Counted from the first letter of the stretch, positions 54,133 to 62,366 are shown. The stretch is 64,000 nucleotides of DNA from Streptomyces mobaraensis (GCF_020099395.1 NZ_CP083590.1:3782001-3846000), one strand, 5' to 3'. The notes: generated by a model from the letters alone, not told the origin. Program-made: numbers and translations.

Positions 54133-54138
54133 TACGGT
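54133..54138 (+). promoter_or_regulatory. -10 box of a leaderless promoter
   Basis: TACGGT ends 6 bases before the ATG at 54145. Confidence 0.55.
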
Positions 54139-54144
54139 CAGGCC

Positions 54145-54855
54145 ATGAACGACCAGCACCCGTACGCCCCGAACGAGCCGCTCCCCGCGGCGGCCCCTCC
54201 GCTGCCGCCGACCCTTCCCGTACCGAACCGGACCGCGGGCCGCCGGTTCTGGTCGGCCGCGGCGGCGGGCGCGCTGGCGGCGTCGATCGTGTGGGGCGCC
54301 GCCCTGGCGCTGACCGGCGGGGGCGACGGGGACGGGGCCGCCCCCGACATCAGCGCGTACCGGACCGGCGTGGACCTCTGCAAGGAACAGTCCACCAAGG
54401 CGGTCGAACGCCTCTACACGCTCAAGGACCCCAAACCGGCCACGCTCCGGCACGCGAACATGGACCGCAGCGAATGCAACCGGGACCTGGAGCGCAAGGG
54501 ATCGGACGGCGACCGCCCCACCATGCTCAGCGCCTCCTTCAGTCTCCACAAAAAGGCCGACCCGGGACCCGCGTTCGTCGCGGAGGCGGAAGGCGCCGAC
54601 TACGTCCCGGAGGCCAAGACCAGCGTCAAGAAGATTCCGGATCTCGGGGAACGGGCCTATCTCGTGGAGTCGAACTTCGAGTTCGCCCGCTTCTTCACGC
54701 TGAGCGTCCAGGACGGCGGAGCGGTCTACGTCGTGAAATACACCGGCGGCCCCCGCTCCGAGGCGGAGAAGAACGGCGACGCCGCCGGCGCGAAGGTGGA
54801 GAGCGCCCTTATCGAGGACACCAAGACCACGCTCGCCGCGCTCAGGCGGTCTTGA
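54145..54855 (+). CDS. membrane-anchored hypothetical protein
   Basis: This 236-residue protein has a Pro-rich cytoplasmic N-terminus, one membrane segment (RFWSAAAAGALAASIVWGAA) and an exported domain with two Cys (VDLCKEQ, SECNRD) likely to form a disulfide. I do not recognise the family. The start at 54145 rather than 54112 follows from the TACGGT box 6 bases upstream. The codon usage is ordinary. Confidence 0.7.
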   Translation: MNDQHPYAPNEPLPAAAPPLPPTLPVPNRTAGRRFWSAAAAGALAASIVWGAALALTGGGDGDGAAPDISAYRTGVDLCKEQSTKAVERLYTLKDPKPATLRHANMDRSECNRDLERKGSDGDRPTMLSASFSLHKKADPGPAFVAEAEGADYVPEAKTSVKKIPDLGERAYLVESNFEFARFFTLSVQDGGAVYVVKYTGGPRSEAEKNGDAAGAKVESALIEDTKTTLAALRRS

Positions 54856-54921
54856 GGTCCCTGCGGTGACAAACGCCCTCATCGGGACCTGGGGCGAGCG
54901 CGTGTCCGGCGGGCCGCGTGC

Positions 54922-55428
54922 CTACCCCAAGTAGGGCGAAGGCCGCTCCTCCAGAAAGTGCCGGAGCCGCAGCCGCTGTGTGCGGTGCATGGGAAGCGCG
55001 TCCAGCTCGTCCGCCCGCACGAACCGAAGCTCCGTGCTCTCGTCCGAGATCACCGGTTCCCCACCCGTGATCCGCGCGGTGAAGCAGACGTTGAACTGCC
55101 GCCTCACCTCTCCGTCGCTGTACGCGATGACGTGCCGGGGGTCGGTGTACGTACCGACGAGCCCGGTGATCTCCACATCGAACCCGGTCTCTTCCTTGAC
55201 TTCCCGCACGGCGGCCCCGGGCAGCGAATCCCCGAGCTCCATGCCGCCGCCCGGGAGCGCCCAGAGGCCGCTGTCTCGGCGCCGTTGCAGCAGGATGCGG
55301 CCTTGGCCGTCGGTGACGACGGCCGAGGCGGCCACGACCATGCTGTTGGGCTGTGGCGCGTCGGGATCGTCGTAGAACTCCGTGCGCGTCTTCGTCCCGG
55401 TACGAGGTTCAGACCCGTCGGCCGTCAT
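54922..55428 (-). CDS. NUDIX hydrolase
   Basis: This 168-residue protein has the NUDIX box GGGMELGDSLPGAAVREVKE followed by ETGF, and a preceding strand QRRRDSGLWALPGG. It would hydrolyse a nucleoside diphosphate linked to another moiety. It overlaps the stop of the XRE-TPR gene (ATGA at 55425-55428), so the two are coupled; NUDIX genes are often found beside this regulator type in Streptomyces. Longer upstream frame is a shadow. Confidence 0.92.
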   Translation of the reverse strand: MTADGSEPRTGTKTRTEFYDDPDAPQPNSMVVAASAVVTDGQGRILLQRRRDSGLWALPGGGMELGDSLPGAAVREVKEETGFDVEITGLVGTYTDPRHVIAYSDGEVRRQFNVCFTARITGGEPVISDESTELRFVRADELDALPMHRTQRLRLRHFLEERPSPYLG

Positions 55429-56531
55429 GACTTCTCGATCTCCGCCATGAGCAGCCGTAGCGTCAAAGAATGCCTTTCCGGCGGCAGGGCTTCCAGAGCC
55501 GCCCGGGCGTAGGCGGCTCCACCCGAGGGGTCCCCGGACCTTGCCAGCATGAGTCCCCGGTGCATTTCCAGATGTGTAGCGAATCGGGGCAGTTCCGCGG
55601 GGAGTTCCCGGCGGGCCGATTCCTGGGTTTCCACGGCTCCGCGTTCGTCTCCCAGACGGGCCAGGAGAAGGGACAGGAAGACGTTCATACGCCACCAGGG
55701 CACCGCGTAGTCGCTGGTCTGCTCGTGTGATCCCGCCTTGTCGAAGATGCGCCGCCCCTGGTCCGCCAAGTGGAGCGCTGTCGCCCGGTCCCCCCTGATC
55801 GCTGCCGCGTGCGCCTTTCCCATGACCGCGTTGAGGAGGCCGAGCGAAGGGCTCGCCGATATCGCCATGGCCTGGTCGGCCAGAACGTCGGCGACACCAA
55901 GAGCGGCGCCCTCGTACCCCAGGGCGATAGCGGCACGCCCTCGGACCCAGATCCGGGACTCGTCATCGCCCGACCGGTCCGCCGCTTCCGCTGCCATGCG
56001 GTACCACTGAACCGTCCTGGACCCGTCGGAGCCGGGAAACGTCTTGGCGTAGAGCGTCATGAGCCGCGCGGCCACGCCCCACAATCGCGGCTGGTCCAAC
56101 TGCTGCTGCAACGAGACCAATGCGCCGGCCACACGCCGTTGGATGTCCGACGCACCCAGGCTCATGTATTCCGTGCCGTAGGCGTCCAGTCGGCTTTCCC
56201 ACTCTTCGACGGACGGGCCGCCATGGAGCCTGGCCGCGAACCCGGCGCTCAGCAAATCCGAAGCGACAATCGGCGCTATGGCGGTGGCCGCCGCATCGGA
56301 CAGGAACGTACGACGTCTCATCTCGCCCTCAAGCACTGCTAGGGGAACGTCCAGGACGGCCGACAGGCATCGGAGGTAGAACGCCCCGGGGGACACCTTG
56401 GAGCGTTCCCAACGGCTGACGTACTCCCGGCCCAGCGTCGTTCCGAAGGCGCTGTTGATCTCGTCCGCCAGCCGTCCTTGCGACCAGCCTCGCGCCTCTC
56501 GCAGGTCTCTGATCAATGCGCCGATGGCCAT
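55425..56531 (-). CDS. XRE-family regulator with TPR-like sensor domain (first)
   Basis: This 368-residue protein has an N-terminal HTH (IGALIRDLREARGWSQGRLADEI, YVSRWERSKVSPGAFYLR) and about 280 residues of helical repeats (DVLADQAMAISASPSLGLLNAV; RGDRATALHLADQGRRIF) of the TPR type that could bind a peptide or protein. It is divergent from a run of small ORFs (56713-57302) and coupled to a NUDIX gene. A second regulator of this architecture, about 1 kb away, also faces a small ORF. Confidence 0.85.
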   Translation of the reverse strand: MAIGALIRDLREARGWSQGRLADEINSAFGTTLGREYVSRWERSKVSPGAFYLRCLSAVLDVPLAVLEGEMRRRTFLSDAAATAIAPIVASDLLSAGFAARLHGGPSVEEWESRLDAYGTEYMSLGASDIQRRVAGALVSLQQQLDQPRLWGVAARLMTLYAKTFPGSDGSRTVQWYRMAAEAADRSGDDESRIWVRGRAAIALGYEGAALGVADVLADQAMAISASPSLGLLNAVMGKAHAAAIRGDRATALHLADQGRRIFDKAGSHEQTSDYAVPWWRMNVFLSLLLARLGDERGAVETQESARRELPAELPRFATHLEMHRGLMLARSGDPSGGAAYARAALEALPPERHSLTLRLLMAEIEKS

Positions 56532-56712
56532 GGACCCATCCTGCCCTCATAGCTGCCCCCTCGGGGCCCAAGAACCGGTGTTCGAGCCGTACTTGCCCCT
56601 ATCGATGCCCCTGCGCGCGCAGCGCACGTGGCGAGATCTTGAGAGCCGGAAGCAGGACCCGCGGGCTCGGGTGACGGCCCGGGACGCGGACTACCCGAAG
56701 AGGGGGACAGCC

Positions 56713-56754
56713 ATGGCCAAGCCTGACGCGATCACCCGAGGGGGCGACGCGTGA
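56713..56754 (+). CDS. very small ORF (13 aa) opening the coupled small-ORF run
   Basis: ATG at 56713 has a good GAGGGGG ribosome site 6-7 bases upstream. The peptide starts MAKPDAI and is 13 residues. Its stop overlaps the GTG of the next ORF (GTGA). It may be a leader that couples translation, or a real peptide; there is no domain to judge by. Confidence 0.35.
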   Translation: MAKPDAITRGGDA

Positions 56755-56921
56755 CGCACATGTCACCCAGGCGAGCCCTCGTTCCCAACCCGCACGCTCC
56801 GTGCGCCGAGTGCACCCGGATCACCGACGCCCGGCACGCCGCAGAACGCTCGGGCGACTGGGCCCGCGCGGAGCTGCTGCGCCGGGACAGCCTGAAGCAC
56901 GCGGAGGCGCACCGTGGCTGA
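56751..56921 (+). CDS. small hypothetical protein with CxxC (56 aa)
   Basis: The GTG at 56751 is coupled to the preceding peptide. The product is 56 residues with PCAECTRITD and a charged helix (AERSGDWARAELLRRDSLKH). It overlaps the next ORF by 8 bases. Too short for family assignment; the dense coupling and consistent frame support it as a gene. Confidence 0.5.
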   Translation: MTHMSPRRALVPNPHAPCAECTRITDARHAAERSGDWARAELLRRDSLKHAEAHRG

Positions 56922-57129
56922 CTGGATCCCCCAGCTGCTCGAATTGGTCCTGGACACCGACCGGGATGAGCTCGGCGTGGTGGTCGGCTGGGATTGCGAC
57001 ACCCGGCGGCCCACCCTCCGGCCCGTGGCGGGCGGACGCACGTGGCGCCCGGCGAGGTACCGCCGGGCCGATGCCATGGACCGGCTGCGCGCCCGGGTGA
57101 TCCGGCAGAACCGCGAGGGGCGCCGATGA
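56914..57129 (+). CDS. small hypothetical protein (71 aa)
   Basis: The GTG at 56914 follows GGAGG at 56901-56905. The protein reads WIPQLLELVLDTDRDELGVVVG, then a basic Arg-rich end. It overlaps the next ORF by 4 bases. No known domain. Confidence 0.6.
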   Translation: MADWIPQLLELVLDTDRDELGVVVGWDCDTRRPTLRPVAGGRTWRPARYRRADAMDRLRARVIRQNREGRR

Positions 57130-57302
57130 GCGAGGGAGTCTGCGAAGGGTGCGCCTGGTGGGATGACGTGATCGCCAAGACGGAGCGACGGATGCGCGAC
57201 GCCCCGGACCGGTGGGAGCGTGCGCGCCTGGCGAAAGAGCTGGGTAACTACCGGACCAACCGGGATGACCACCTTCGGATGCCTCACGAGCGGTGGCGCT
57301 GA
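57126..57302 (+). CDS. small hypothetical protein with CxxC (58 aa)
   Basis: The ATG at 57126 overlaps the previous stop as ATGA, and GAGGGG lies 6 bases upstream. CEGCAWWDDVIAK near the N-terminus recalls small zinc-binding helical proteins; the rest is a charged helix with ELGNYRTNRDDH. No family recognised. Confidence 0.6.
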   Translation: MSEGVCEGCAWWDDVIAKTERRMRDAPDRWERARLAKELGNYRTNRDDHLRMPHERWR

Positions 57303-57336
57303 TGAAGCCGGGGGCCGATGAGACGTCTATGGCGGC

Positions 57337-57636
57337 ATGGCCGACGATGGGGAGCGCGAAGGGAAGCAGCGCATGATCCACGGCGAGCACCTGGCGAAGG
57401 ACCTGCGACGCGACCACGGGTTCGTACACATCGGGCGCACCAAGGACGGCAACGCCGTGATCATGCGCAAGGGCGACCGCTGGACCGTCGTGCCGCGCCT
57501 CCGCCCGGGAGGGCACCGGTACTGCCGAGGAGCGCACGCACCTCCGGGACCTCGCGGAACCGCTCCAGACGCGAGAGTACGACCTGGGTGCGCCGCGCCG
57601 TCCTGTCACTGGCCAGGCTCGCGGACAGCGTTATGA
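57337..57636 (+). CDS. small hypothetical protein, 3' part overlapping the convergent regulator
   Basis: The frame gives 99 residues. The first 55 (GEHLAKDLRRDHGFVHIGRT, AVIMRKGDRWTVVPRLR) look protein-like; the remainder is antisense to the end of the second XRE-TPR gene and is poor. A 21-base segment here (57476-57496) recurs exactly at 59098-59118. The gene may be truncated by rearrangement. No clear ribosome site. Confidence 0.35.
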   Translation: MADDGEREGKQRMIHGEHLAKDLRRDHGFVHIGRTKDGNAVIMRKGDRWTVVPRLRPGGHRYCRGAHAPPGPRGTAPDARVRPGCAAPSCHWPGSRTAL

Positions 57637-58708
57637 CCCGCTCCGCCGTCGCCGCCGCCTCCTCCGGCTCGTTGGCGTCGGTCAGTGCGACGGCCAGCCA
57701 CGACAGGTAGAGCGCGAGTTCGCGCGTGTGCGTCGCGTCGTAGCGGCCGAGGACGTCCCGGAGCACCGGGACGGCTCGAAGCGGACGACGCAGCTCCGTG
57801 TAGACGCGGGCTTCCATGATCCGCAGCTCCCCGGCGTCCACCCAGTAGAGATAGCCGGGTTCGTCCTCCCCACCATGGCCCGCCAGTGCTTCGCCCGCTT
57901 CGTTGACGGCCCTGATGGCCGCCTGGTCCTCCCCGGCTTTGGCATGCGCCCATGCCACACGGTCCAGGTACAGGGCGCGCGCTCGTGGTGGTGCCGCGCG
58001 GGCGTTCTCCAGGGCCGCGCGGGCCATGCCGAGCCCTTCCTGTACGTCCCCCGTGTTCGTGCGCTGGTAGGCCAGCGAGCCCAGCACGTTGCCCGCCAGC
58101 GTCGCGTCCTCCGCCGTATGCGCTGCCGACAGGCCCAGCCGGTAGATCCGCTCGGCTTCCGCGTGCCGGCCGGCGTCACTCGCGATCCATCCGGCGATCT
58201 GTGCCAACTCCCCGATGACCCGCAGCAGCGATCGGCCCACGGCCTCCGTGTGGGTCCCTTCCCTGAACAGCCGTACGGCGGCGCCGAACTCGCGCAGTGC
58301 GGGGCGCAGCAAGTCGCCCCCGGAGATCACATCGTCGGCGAGCCTGAGCCCGTGGACGCGCCGCTGTAAGTCGGCCACGGTGGTCACACCGACGCGTCGC
58401 CCTTCGCGAGCGCCGAGCGGGGCGAGCGGATCGCCCTCGGGCAAGTAGTCGGTCAGCGACGGCGGGGGCGGCTCAACAGGCTCGCGCGACGCCCGGAGCG
58501 CTTCCACAGGCACCCCAAGAGCCGTGGAGATAAAGGGCAACCACTCGCGGGGCGTCCGCTTTCCCGTTTCCCACCTGCTGACTTCCTGCCGTCCGACCGG
58601 CTGCCCCTGAACACCGGCGACGCGGCACACCTCGCGTGCCAACCGCGCCTGACTCCATCCGCGCTGATCACGGAACCGCCTGATGTTGGCCGCGACGTTT
58701 CCCGTCAT
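57461..58708 (-). CDS. XRE-family regulator with TPR-like sensor domain (second), containing a TTA codon
   Basis: This 415-residue protein has an HTH (NIRRFRDQRGWSQARLAREV, GRQEVSRWETGKRTPREWL) and helical TPR-type repeats (RHAEAERIYRLGLSAAHTAED, ALENARAAPPRARALYLDRV). Leu114 (bases 58369-58367) is encoded by TTA, the rare codon read by the bldA tRNA in Streptomyces; it is the only in-frame TTA I noticed in a confident gene. Synthesis may therefore be delayed to late growth. The ATG at 58708 follows a GAGGGC. The last residues overlap a convergent ORF. Confidence 0.85.
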   Translation of the reverse strand: MTGNVAANIRRFRDQRGWSQARLAREVCRVAGVQGQPVGRQEVSRWETGKRTPREWLPFISTALGVPVEALRASREPVEPPPPSLTDYLPEGDPLAPLGAREGRRVGVTTVADLQRRVHGLRLADDVISGGDLLRPALREFGAAVRLFREGTHTEAVGRSLLRVIGELAQIAGWIASDAGRHAEAERIYRLGLSAAHTAEDATLAGNVLGSLAYQRTNTGDVQEGLGMARAALENARAAPPRARALYLDRVAWAHAKAGEDQAAIRAVNEAGEALAGHGGEDEPGYLYWVDAGELRIMEARVYTELRRPLRAVPVLRDVLGRYDATHTRELALYLSWLAVALTDANEPEEAAATAERVITLSASLASDRTARRTQVVLSRLERFREVPEVRALLGSTGALPGGGAARRSSGRPCA

Positions 58709-58783
58709 GCCCTCAGTCTGGCCGACACCCGGCCTACACGGGGCCGCTAGTCGGCACACTCCTCCGGCAGGAGGATCACCGGC

Positions 58784-59137
58784 ATGGCCAAGCGAGGAAA
58801 TGCACCACCGGCCGCCCTGGAGCGCGCGCCCGCCGTGCCGCACACCAGTGGCCCGCCCATGTATCCGACCCGTGACGAGTGCGGGATCTGCGGCCGGTAC
58901 CGCAGCGCTGTCAACGGCGCGATGGGGCGCGCCCAATGGGCCCGTGTCCAAGGCTTTCAGGACGAGGCCGACGCCGTTCGCCGCGAGGCCGCCGACTACC
59001 TCAAGGGTGGAGGGAACACCTCGCGCAGGTCCCGCACAGGCCGGCGTGACGGCTCCGGGTTCCGTGCGGCGGCCGAGACCTGGTGGATCGCCGACATACC
59101 GCTGGACCGTCGTGCCGCTCCGGTGGCTCACCGGTGA
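58784..59137 (+). CDS. small hypothetical protein divergent from the second XRE-TPR regulator
   Basis: This 117-residue protein begins MAKRGNAPP and has CGICGRYRS near residue 37, followed by a charged helix. AGGAGG lies 8-9 bases before the ATG. The last 35 residues are doubtful: another frame over the same bases, from about 59007 to 59183, reads YRWTVVPLRWLTG near its end, and shares RWTVVP with the ORF at 57337. A frameshift or a second small overlapping gene is possible. Confidence 0.5.
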   Translation: MAKRGNAPPAALERAPAVPHTSGPPMYPTRDECGICGRYRSAVNGAMGRAQWARVQGFQDEADAVRREAADYLKGGGNTSRRSRTGRRDGSGFRAAAETWWIADIPLDRRAAPVAHR

Positions 59138-59293
59138 CGCCGTGGCCACGATCAAGGCGCAGGCCGGGATCGGCCTCAGCTGAGTCCCGGCGGCCGCGCA
59201 CGGGCGCTCCCGCGTCTGAGGGGCGGGCCGACCGCCCGGCCCGCGTCAGGTGCCTGTGATCCCGCGTTCACAAGCGGATGGCACCCTTGAACC

Positions 59294-61117
59294 ATGAACG
59301 CCGCTTCGCCCGCCCCCCGCCGCCCCCGTGTCCGTGCCCCCGAGCTCGTCGGTGCCGGTGGCTGGCTGAACACGGGGGGCGAGGAGCTCTCCCTGGCCGC
59401 GCTGCGGGGCCGGATCGTGATCTTGGATTTTTGGACCTTTTGCTGTGTGAACTGCCTGCACGTCCTGGACGAGCTCCGGGAGCTGGAGGAGAAGCACCGG
59501 GACACCACGGTGATCATCGGGGTGCACTCGCCGAAGTTCGTCCACGAGGCCGAGCACCAGGCCGTCGTCGACGCCGTCGAGCGGTACGGGGTCCACCACC
59601 CCGTCCTGGACGACCCCGAGCTCGCCACCTGGAAGCAGTACGCCGTCCGGGCCTGGCCCACGCTCGTCGTCGTCGACCCCGAGGGGTACGTCGTGGCGCA
59701 GCACGCGGGCGAGGGGCACGCGCACGCCCTGGAGGCGCTGGTCACCGAGCTGGAGGCGGAGCACGAGGCGAAGGGGACGCTGCGGCGCGGCGACACCCCG
59801 TACGTGGCCCCCGAGCCGGTCGCGGGGGAGCTGCGGTTCCCGGGGAAGGCGCTGGCCCTGCCCGGGGGCGGCTACCTGGTCTCGGACACCACCCGGCACC
59901 AGCTCGTCGAGCTCGCCGCGGACGGCGAGACCGTCGTCCGGCGGATCGGCACGGGGGAGCGCGGGTTCAGCGACAGCCCGGCGCGGTTCAGCGAGCCGCA
60001 GGGGCTCGCGCTGCTGCCCGACGGGCGGGTGGCCGTCGCCGACACCGTCAACCACGCGCTGCGCGTCTACGACCCGGAGACCCACGTGGTCGGCACGCTG
60101 GCCGGCACCGGCCGCCAGTGGTGGCAGGGCGCGGACACCGCCGGGCCGGCGCGCGAGGTCGCCCTGTCCTCGCCGTGGGACCTGGCCTGGTTCGCGGACC
60201 GGCTCTGGATCGCCATGGCCGGCGTGCACCAGCTGTGGGCCTACGACCCGGCCGCCGGCACCGTCGGCGTCGCGGCCGGCACCACCAACGAGGGCCTGGT
60301 CGACGGGCCCGCCGGGGAGGCGTGGTTCGCCCAGCCGTCCGGGCTGGCCGCCGCGGAGGACCGGCTGTGGGTCGCGGACTCGGAGACGTCCGCGCTGCGT
60401 TACGTCGAGCGCGACGGCGACGGCTTCGCGGTCCGCACCGCCGTCGGCACCGGCCTGTTCGACTTCGGGCACCGGGACGGCGACGCGGCGCAGGCCCTGT
60501 TCCAGCACCCGCTCGGCGTCACCGCCCTGCCCGACGGCTCGGTCGCCGTCGCCGACACCTACAACCACGCCCTCCGCCGCTACGACCCGGCGACCGGCCA
60601 GGTCACCACCCTGGCGACCGACCTGCGCGAGCCGTCCGGCGCGGTCCTCGACGGCGACGACATCGTCGTCGTGGAGTCCGCCCGGCACCGGCTGACGCGG
60701 CTGCGGCTGCCGGAGGAGGCGGTACGCGTCGAGTCCGTGGCCCACCGCACCCGGCGCGAGGCGACCGAGGTCGCGCCCGGCGAACTGCTGCTCGACGTCG
60801 TCTTCCACGCGCCGGCCGGCCAGAAGCTGGACACCCGGTACGGGCCGTCCACACGGCTGCTGGTCAGCGCCACGCCCCCGGAGCTGCTCGCCGAGGGCGC
60901 CGGCGCGGGCACGGACCTCGCCCGGCGCGTCGTTCTCGCGGACGGCGTCGGGGAGGGCGTGCTGCACGTCTCGGCGATGGCCGCGTCCTGCGACGACGAC
61001 CCCGCCAACGAGTACCCCGCCTGCCATGTCCACCAGCAGGACTGGGGTGTTCCGGTTCGCGTCGTCCCCGGCGGGGCGGACCGGCTGCCGCTGGTCCTGG
61101 CCGGGCTCGACGCCTGA
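59294..61117 (+). CDS. NHL-repeat protein with N-terminal thioredoxin domain (NHLRC2-like)
   Basis: This 607-residue protein has a thioredoxin-like domain at 15-155 (IVILDFWTFCCVNCLHVLDEL in two parts; redox pair C51 and C54) and then a six-bladed NHL beta-propeller (SDTTRHQLVEL, EPQGLALLPDGRVAVADTVNHAL, HPLGVTALPDGSVAVADTYNHAL). A C-terminal beta-sandwich of about 100 residues follows. The architecture matches human NHLRC2. No signal peptide is seen, so it is probably cytoplasmic. The codons at the active site (TTG GAT TTT, TTT TGC TGT) are AT-rich and quite unlike the gene's normal usage. Confidence 0.92.
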   Translation: MNAASPAPRRPRVRAPELVGAGGWLNTGGEELSLAALRGRIVILDFWTFCCVNCLHVLDELRELEEKHRDTTVIIGVHSPKFVHEAEHQAVVDAVERYGVHHPVLDDPELATWKQYAVRAWPTLVVVDPEGYVVAQHAGEGHAHALEALVTELEAEHEAKGTLRRGDTPYVAPEPVAGELRFPGKALALPGGGYLVSDTTRHQLVELAADGETVVRRIGTGERGFSDSPARFSEPQGLALLPDGRVAVADTVNHALRVYDPETHVVGTLAGTGRQWWQGADTAGPAREVALSSPWDLAWFADRLWIAMAGVHQLWAYDPAAGTVGVAAGTTNEGLVDGPAGEAWFAQPSGLAAAEDRLWVADSETSALRYVERDGDGFAVRTAVGTGLFDFGHRDGDAAQALFQHPLGVTALPDGSVAVADTYNHALRRYDPATGQVTTLATDLREPSGAVLDGDDIVVVESARHRLTRLRLPEEAVRVESVAHRTRREATEVAPGELLLDVVFHAPAGQKLDTRYGPSTRLLVSATPPELLAEGAGAGTDLARRVVLADGVGEGVLHVSAMAASCDDDPANEYPACHVHQQDWGVPVRVVPGGADRLPLVLAGLDA

Positions 61118-61132
61118 TTGCTCGGTCGGGGG

Positions 61133-61357
61133 TCAGCGGACGAACCGGTGGTCCTCCTCGACCACCGGCGCCGCCGGCGGGGGCGGCTGCGTGCGGCGGC
61201 GCTTGAAGACGGCGACGTACGCGTTGAGACCGATGAGGCCGGCTGCCATGAGGATCAGGCCGGCGAGGGTGAGGTTGACGCCTTCCATGTGCCAGTCGAC
61301 CGCGAAGGTCAGGATCGCTCCTGTCGCGATCAGGCCGATGCACCATCCCATGCCCAT
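61133..61357 (-). CDS. small DUF6458-type membrane protein
   Basis: This 74-residue protein has two membrane segments (CIGLIATGAILTFAVDW, NLTLAGLILMAAGLIGLNAYV) and a basic then Pro-rich C-terminus. AAGGAG lies 7-8 bases before the ATG at 61357. The short GMGWCIGLI start and two-helix layout match proteins labelled DUF6458. Function unknown. Confidence 0.85.
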   Translation of the reverse strand: MGMGWCIGLIATGAILTFAVDWHMEGVNLTLAGLILMAAGLIGLNAYVAVFKRRRTQPPPPAAPVVEEDHRFVR

Positions 61358-61423
61358 GGGGTGTCTCCTTCCGGGAGCGGTCGGCCGTTCATCGACGCGC
61401 CTACCCCCGGGTGGGGAGGGGAT

Positions 61424-61659
61424 GTGCCCCGGTCCCGCCCTTTCACCATTTCGTGCGGGGGCTCCGCCCCCGCGCCCCCCGAAACCGCGCTCCGCGCGGT
61501 TGTCCTCAAACGCCGGACGGGCTGGATAGCGTGCCCGGGCGCACGATTCAGCCCGTTGGGGGTACCCCCTCTGGGGGAGTTTGAGGACGAGCGGCGAAGC
61601 CGCGAAAGGGGGTCTGGGGCGCAGCCCCAGGAATCGGTGAAGGGGCGGGACTGGGGCAC
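61424..61659. repeat. MITE-like intergenic element with 24-bp terminal inverted repeats
   Basis: GTGCCCCGGTCCCGCCCTTT at the left end and its complement at the right (61636-61659) match over 22 of 24 bases. Inside lie further pairs: TCCTCAAAC with GTTTGAGGA and GGGGTCTGGGGCGCAGCCCC. This class of palindromic element is frequent in Streptomyces intergenic DNA (recall). It fills the gap between the DUF6458 and DUF4232 genes and has no ORF. Confidence 0.85.
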
Positions 61660-61662
61660 CCC

Positions 61663-62274
61663 TCACCCGCCCAGCGCAGCGCCCTCGCTCGCCACCCAGT
61701 ACGACGTCCGCACCGAATCGTCAATCCGCAGCTTCCCGCCCGGCAGCGCCGCCGGTACCTCGCCGCCCTCCACCGGATCCCCGTTCGCCGCCTGGAGGCC
61801 GACGGACAGTTCCTTGGCCTCGCGGGCCGTCCCGCCGTCGGGGGAGGTGGGCCGGACGCCGGCGTACGCGGCCTTCCCGGCGGCCAGCCGGACCGGCTCC
61901 TTCGGCTTGCTGGCGGCGTCCATGTCGGCGGTCGCCTGGTCCTTGTCGAAGCGGAGGAAGGGGAAGCCGTAGGCGGTGCACTCCTTCTTCGCGGTGGCGA
62001 CGAGGAGCAGCGCGCCGGCCGGCTTCTTCGCCGGGCGGGCCTCGACCTTCACATCGGCGGGCGCGCAGGCGTCGCCCTTCTTGGCGCCCTTGCCCGCGCT
62101 GTCCTCGCCCGCGGCGCCGGGCGGCGCGTCGGAGGCCGTAGCCGCCGACTTGTCGCTCTTGCCGTCACCGTCACCCTTGCCGCCGCCACCACCGCCCCCG
62201 CCGCAGGCGGTGAGGGTCAGGGCGGCCGCGGCGGTGAGGGCGACGGCGGTGGTCCGCAGGAGGCGGTGGGTCAT
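61663..62274 (-). CDS. DUF4232 lipoprotein
   Basis: This 203-residue protein has a lipoprotein signal (AAALTLTACGG; lipobox LTAC), a Gly/Lys/Asp-rich spacer, and a C-terminal beta domain with ATAKKECTAYGFPFLRF, AAGKAAYAGVRP and LPGGKLRIDDSVRTSYW. These features fit DUF4232, a family common in actinobacteria and of unknown function. GGGGGAA precedes the ATG. Confidence 0.85.
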   Translation of the reverse strand: MTHRLLRTTAVALTAAAALTLTACGGGGGGGGKGDGDGKSDKSAATASDAPPGAAGEDSAGKGAKKGDACAPADVKVEARPAKKPAGALLLVATAKKECTAYGFPFLRFDKDQATADMDAASKPKEPVRLAAGKAAYAGVRPTSPDGGTAREAKELSVGLQAANGDPVEGGEVPAALPGGKLRIDDSVRTSYWVASEGAALGG

Positions 62275-62366
62275 GGGTTCCCCCGGGTGGGATGTGGTGG
62301 ATCGGTGGTGCGCCGCCCAACCCGCCCGCGGGAACCGCCGGTTCGCAGCCAGACCCCGACGGGGTG

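Noticed and set aside
57337..57636. Full 99-residue small gene
   Set aside because: The last 40 or so codons are antisense to the regulator gene and of poor quality; kept only as a low-confidence partial ORF.
55425..59183. Prophage or integrated plasmid remnant
   Set aside because: No integrase, attachment-site repeat, replication or transfer gene is visible, and GC content does not drop clearly; only the small-ORF density and TTA codon suggest accessory DNA.
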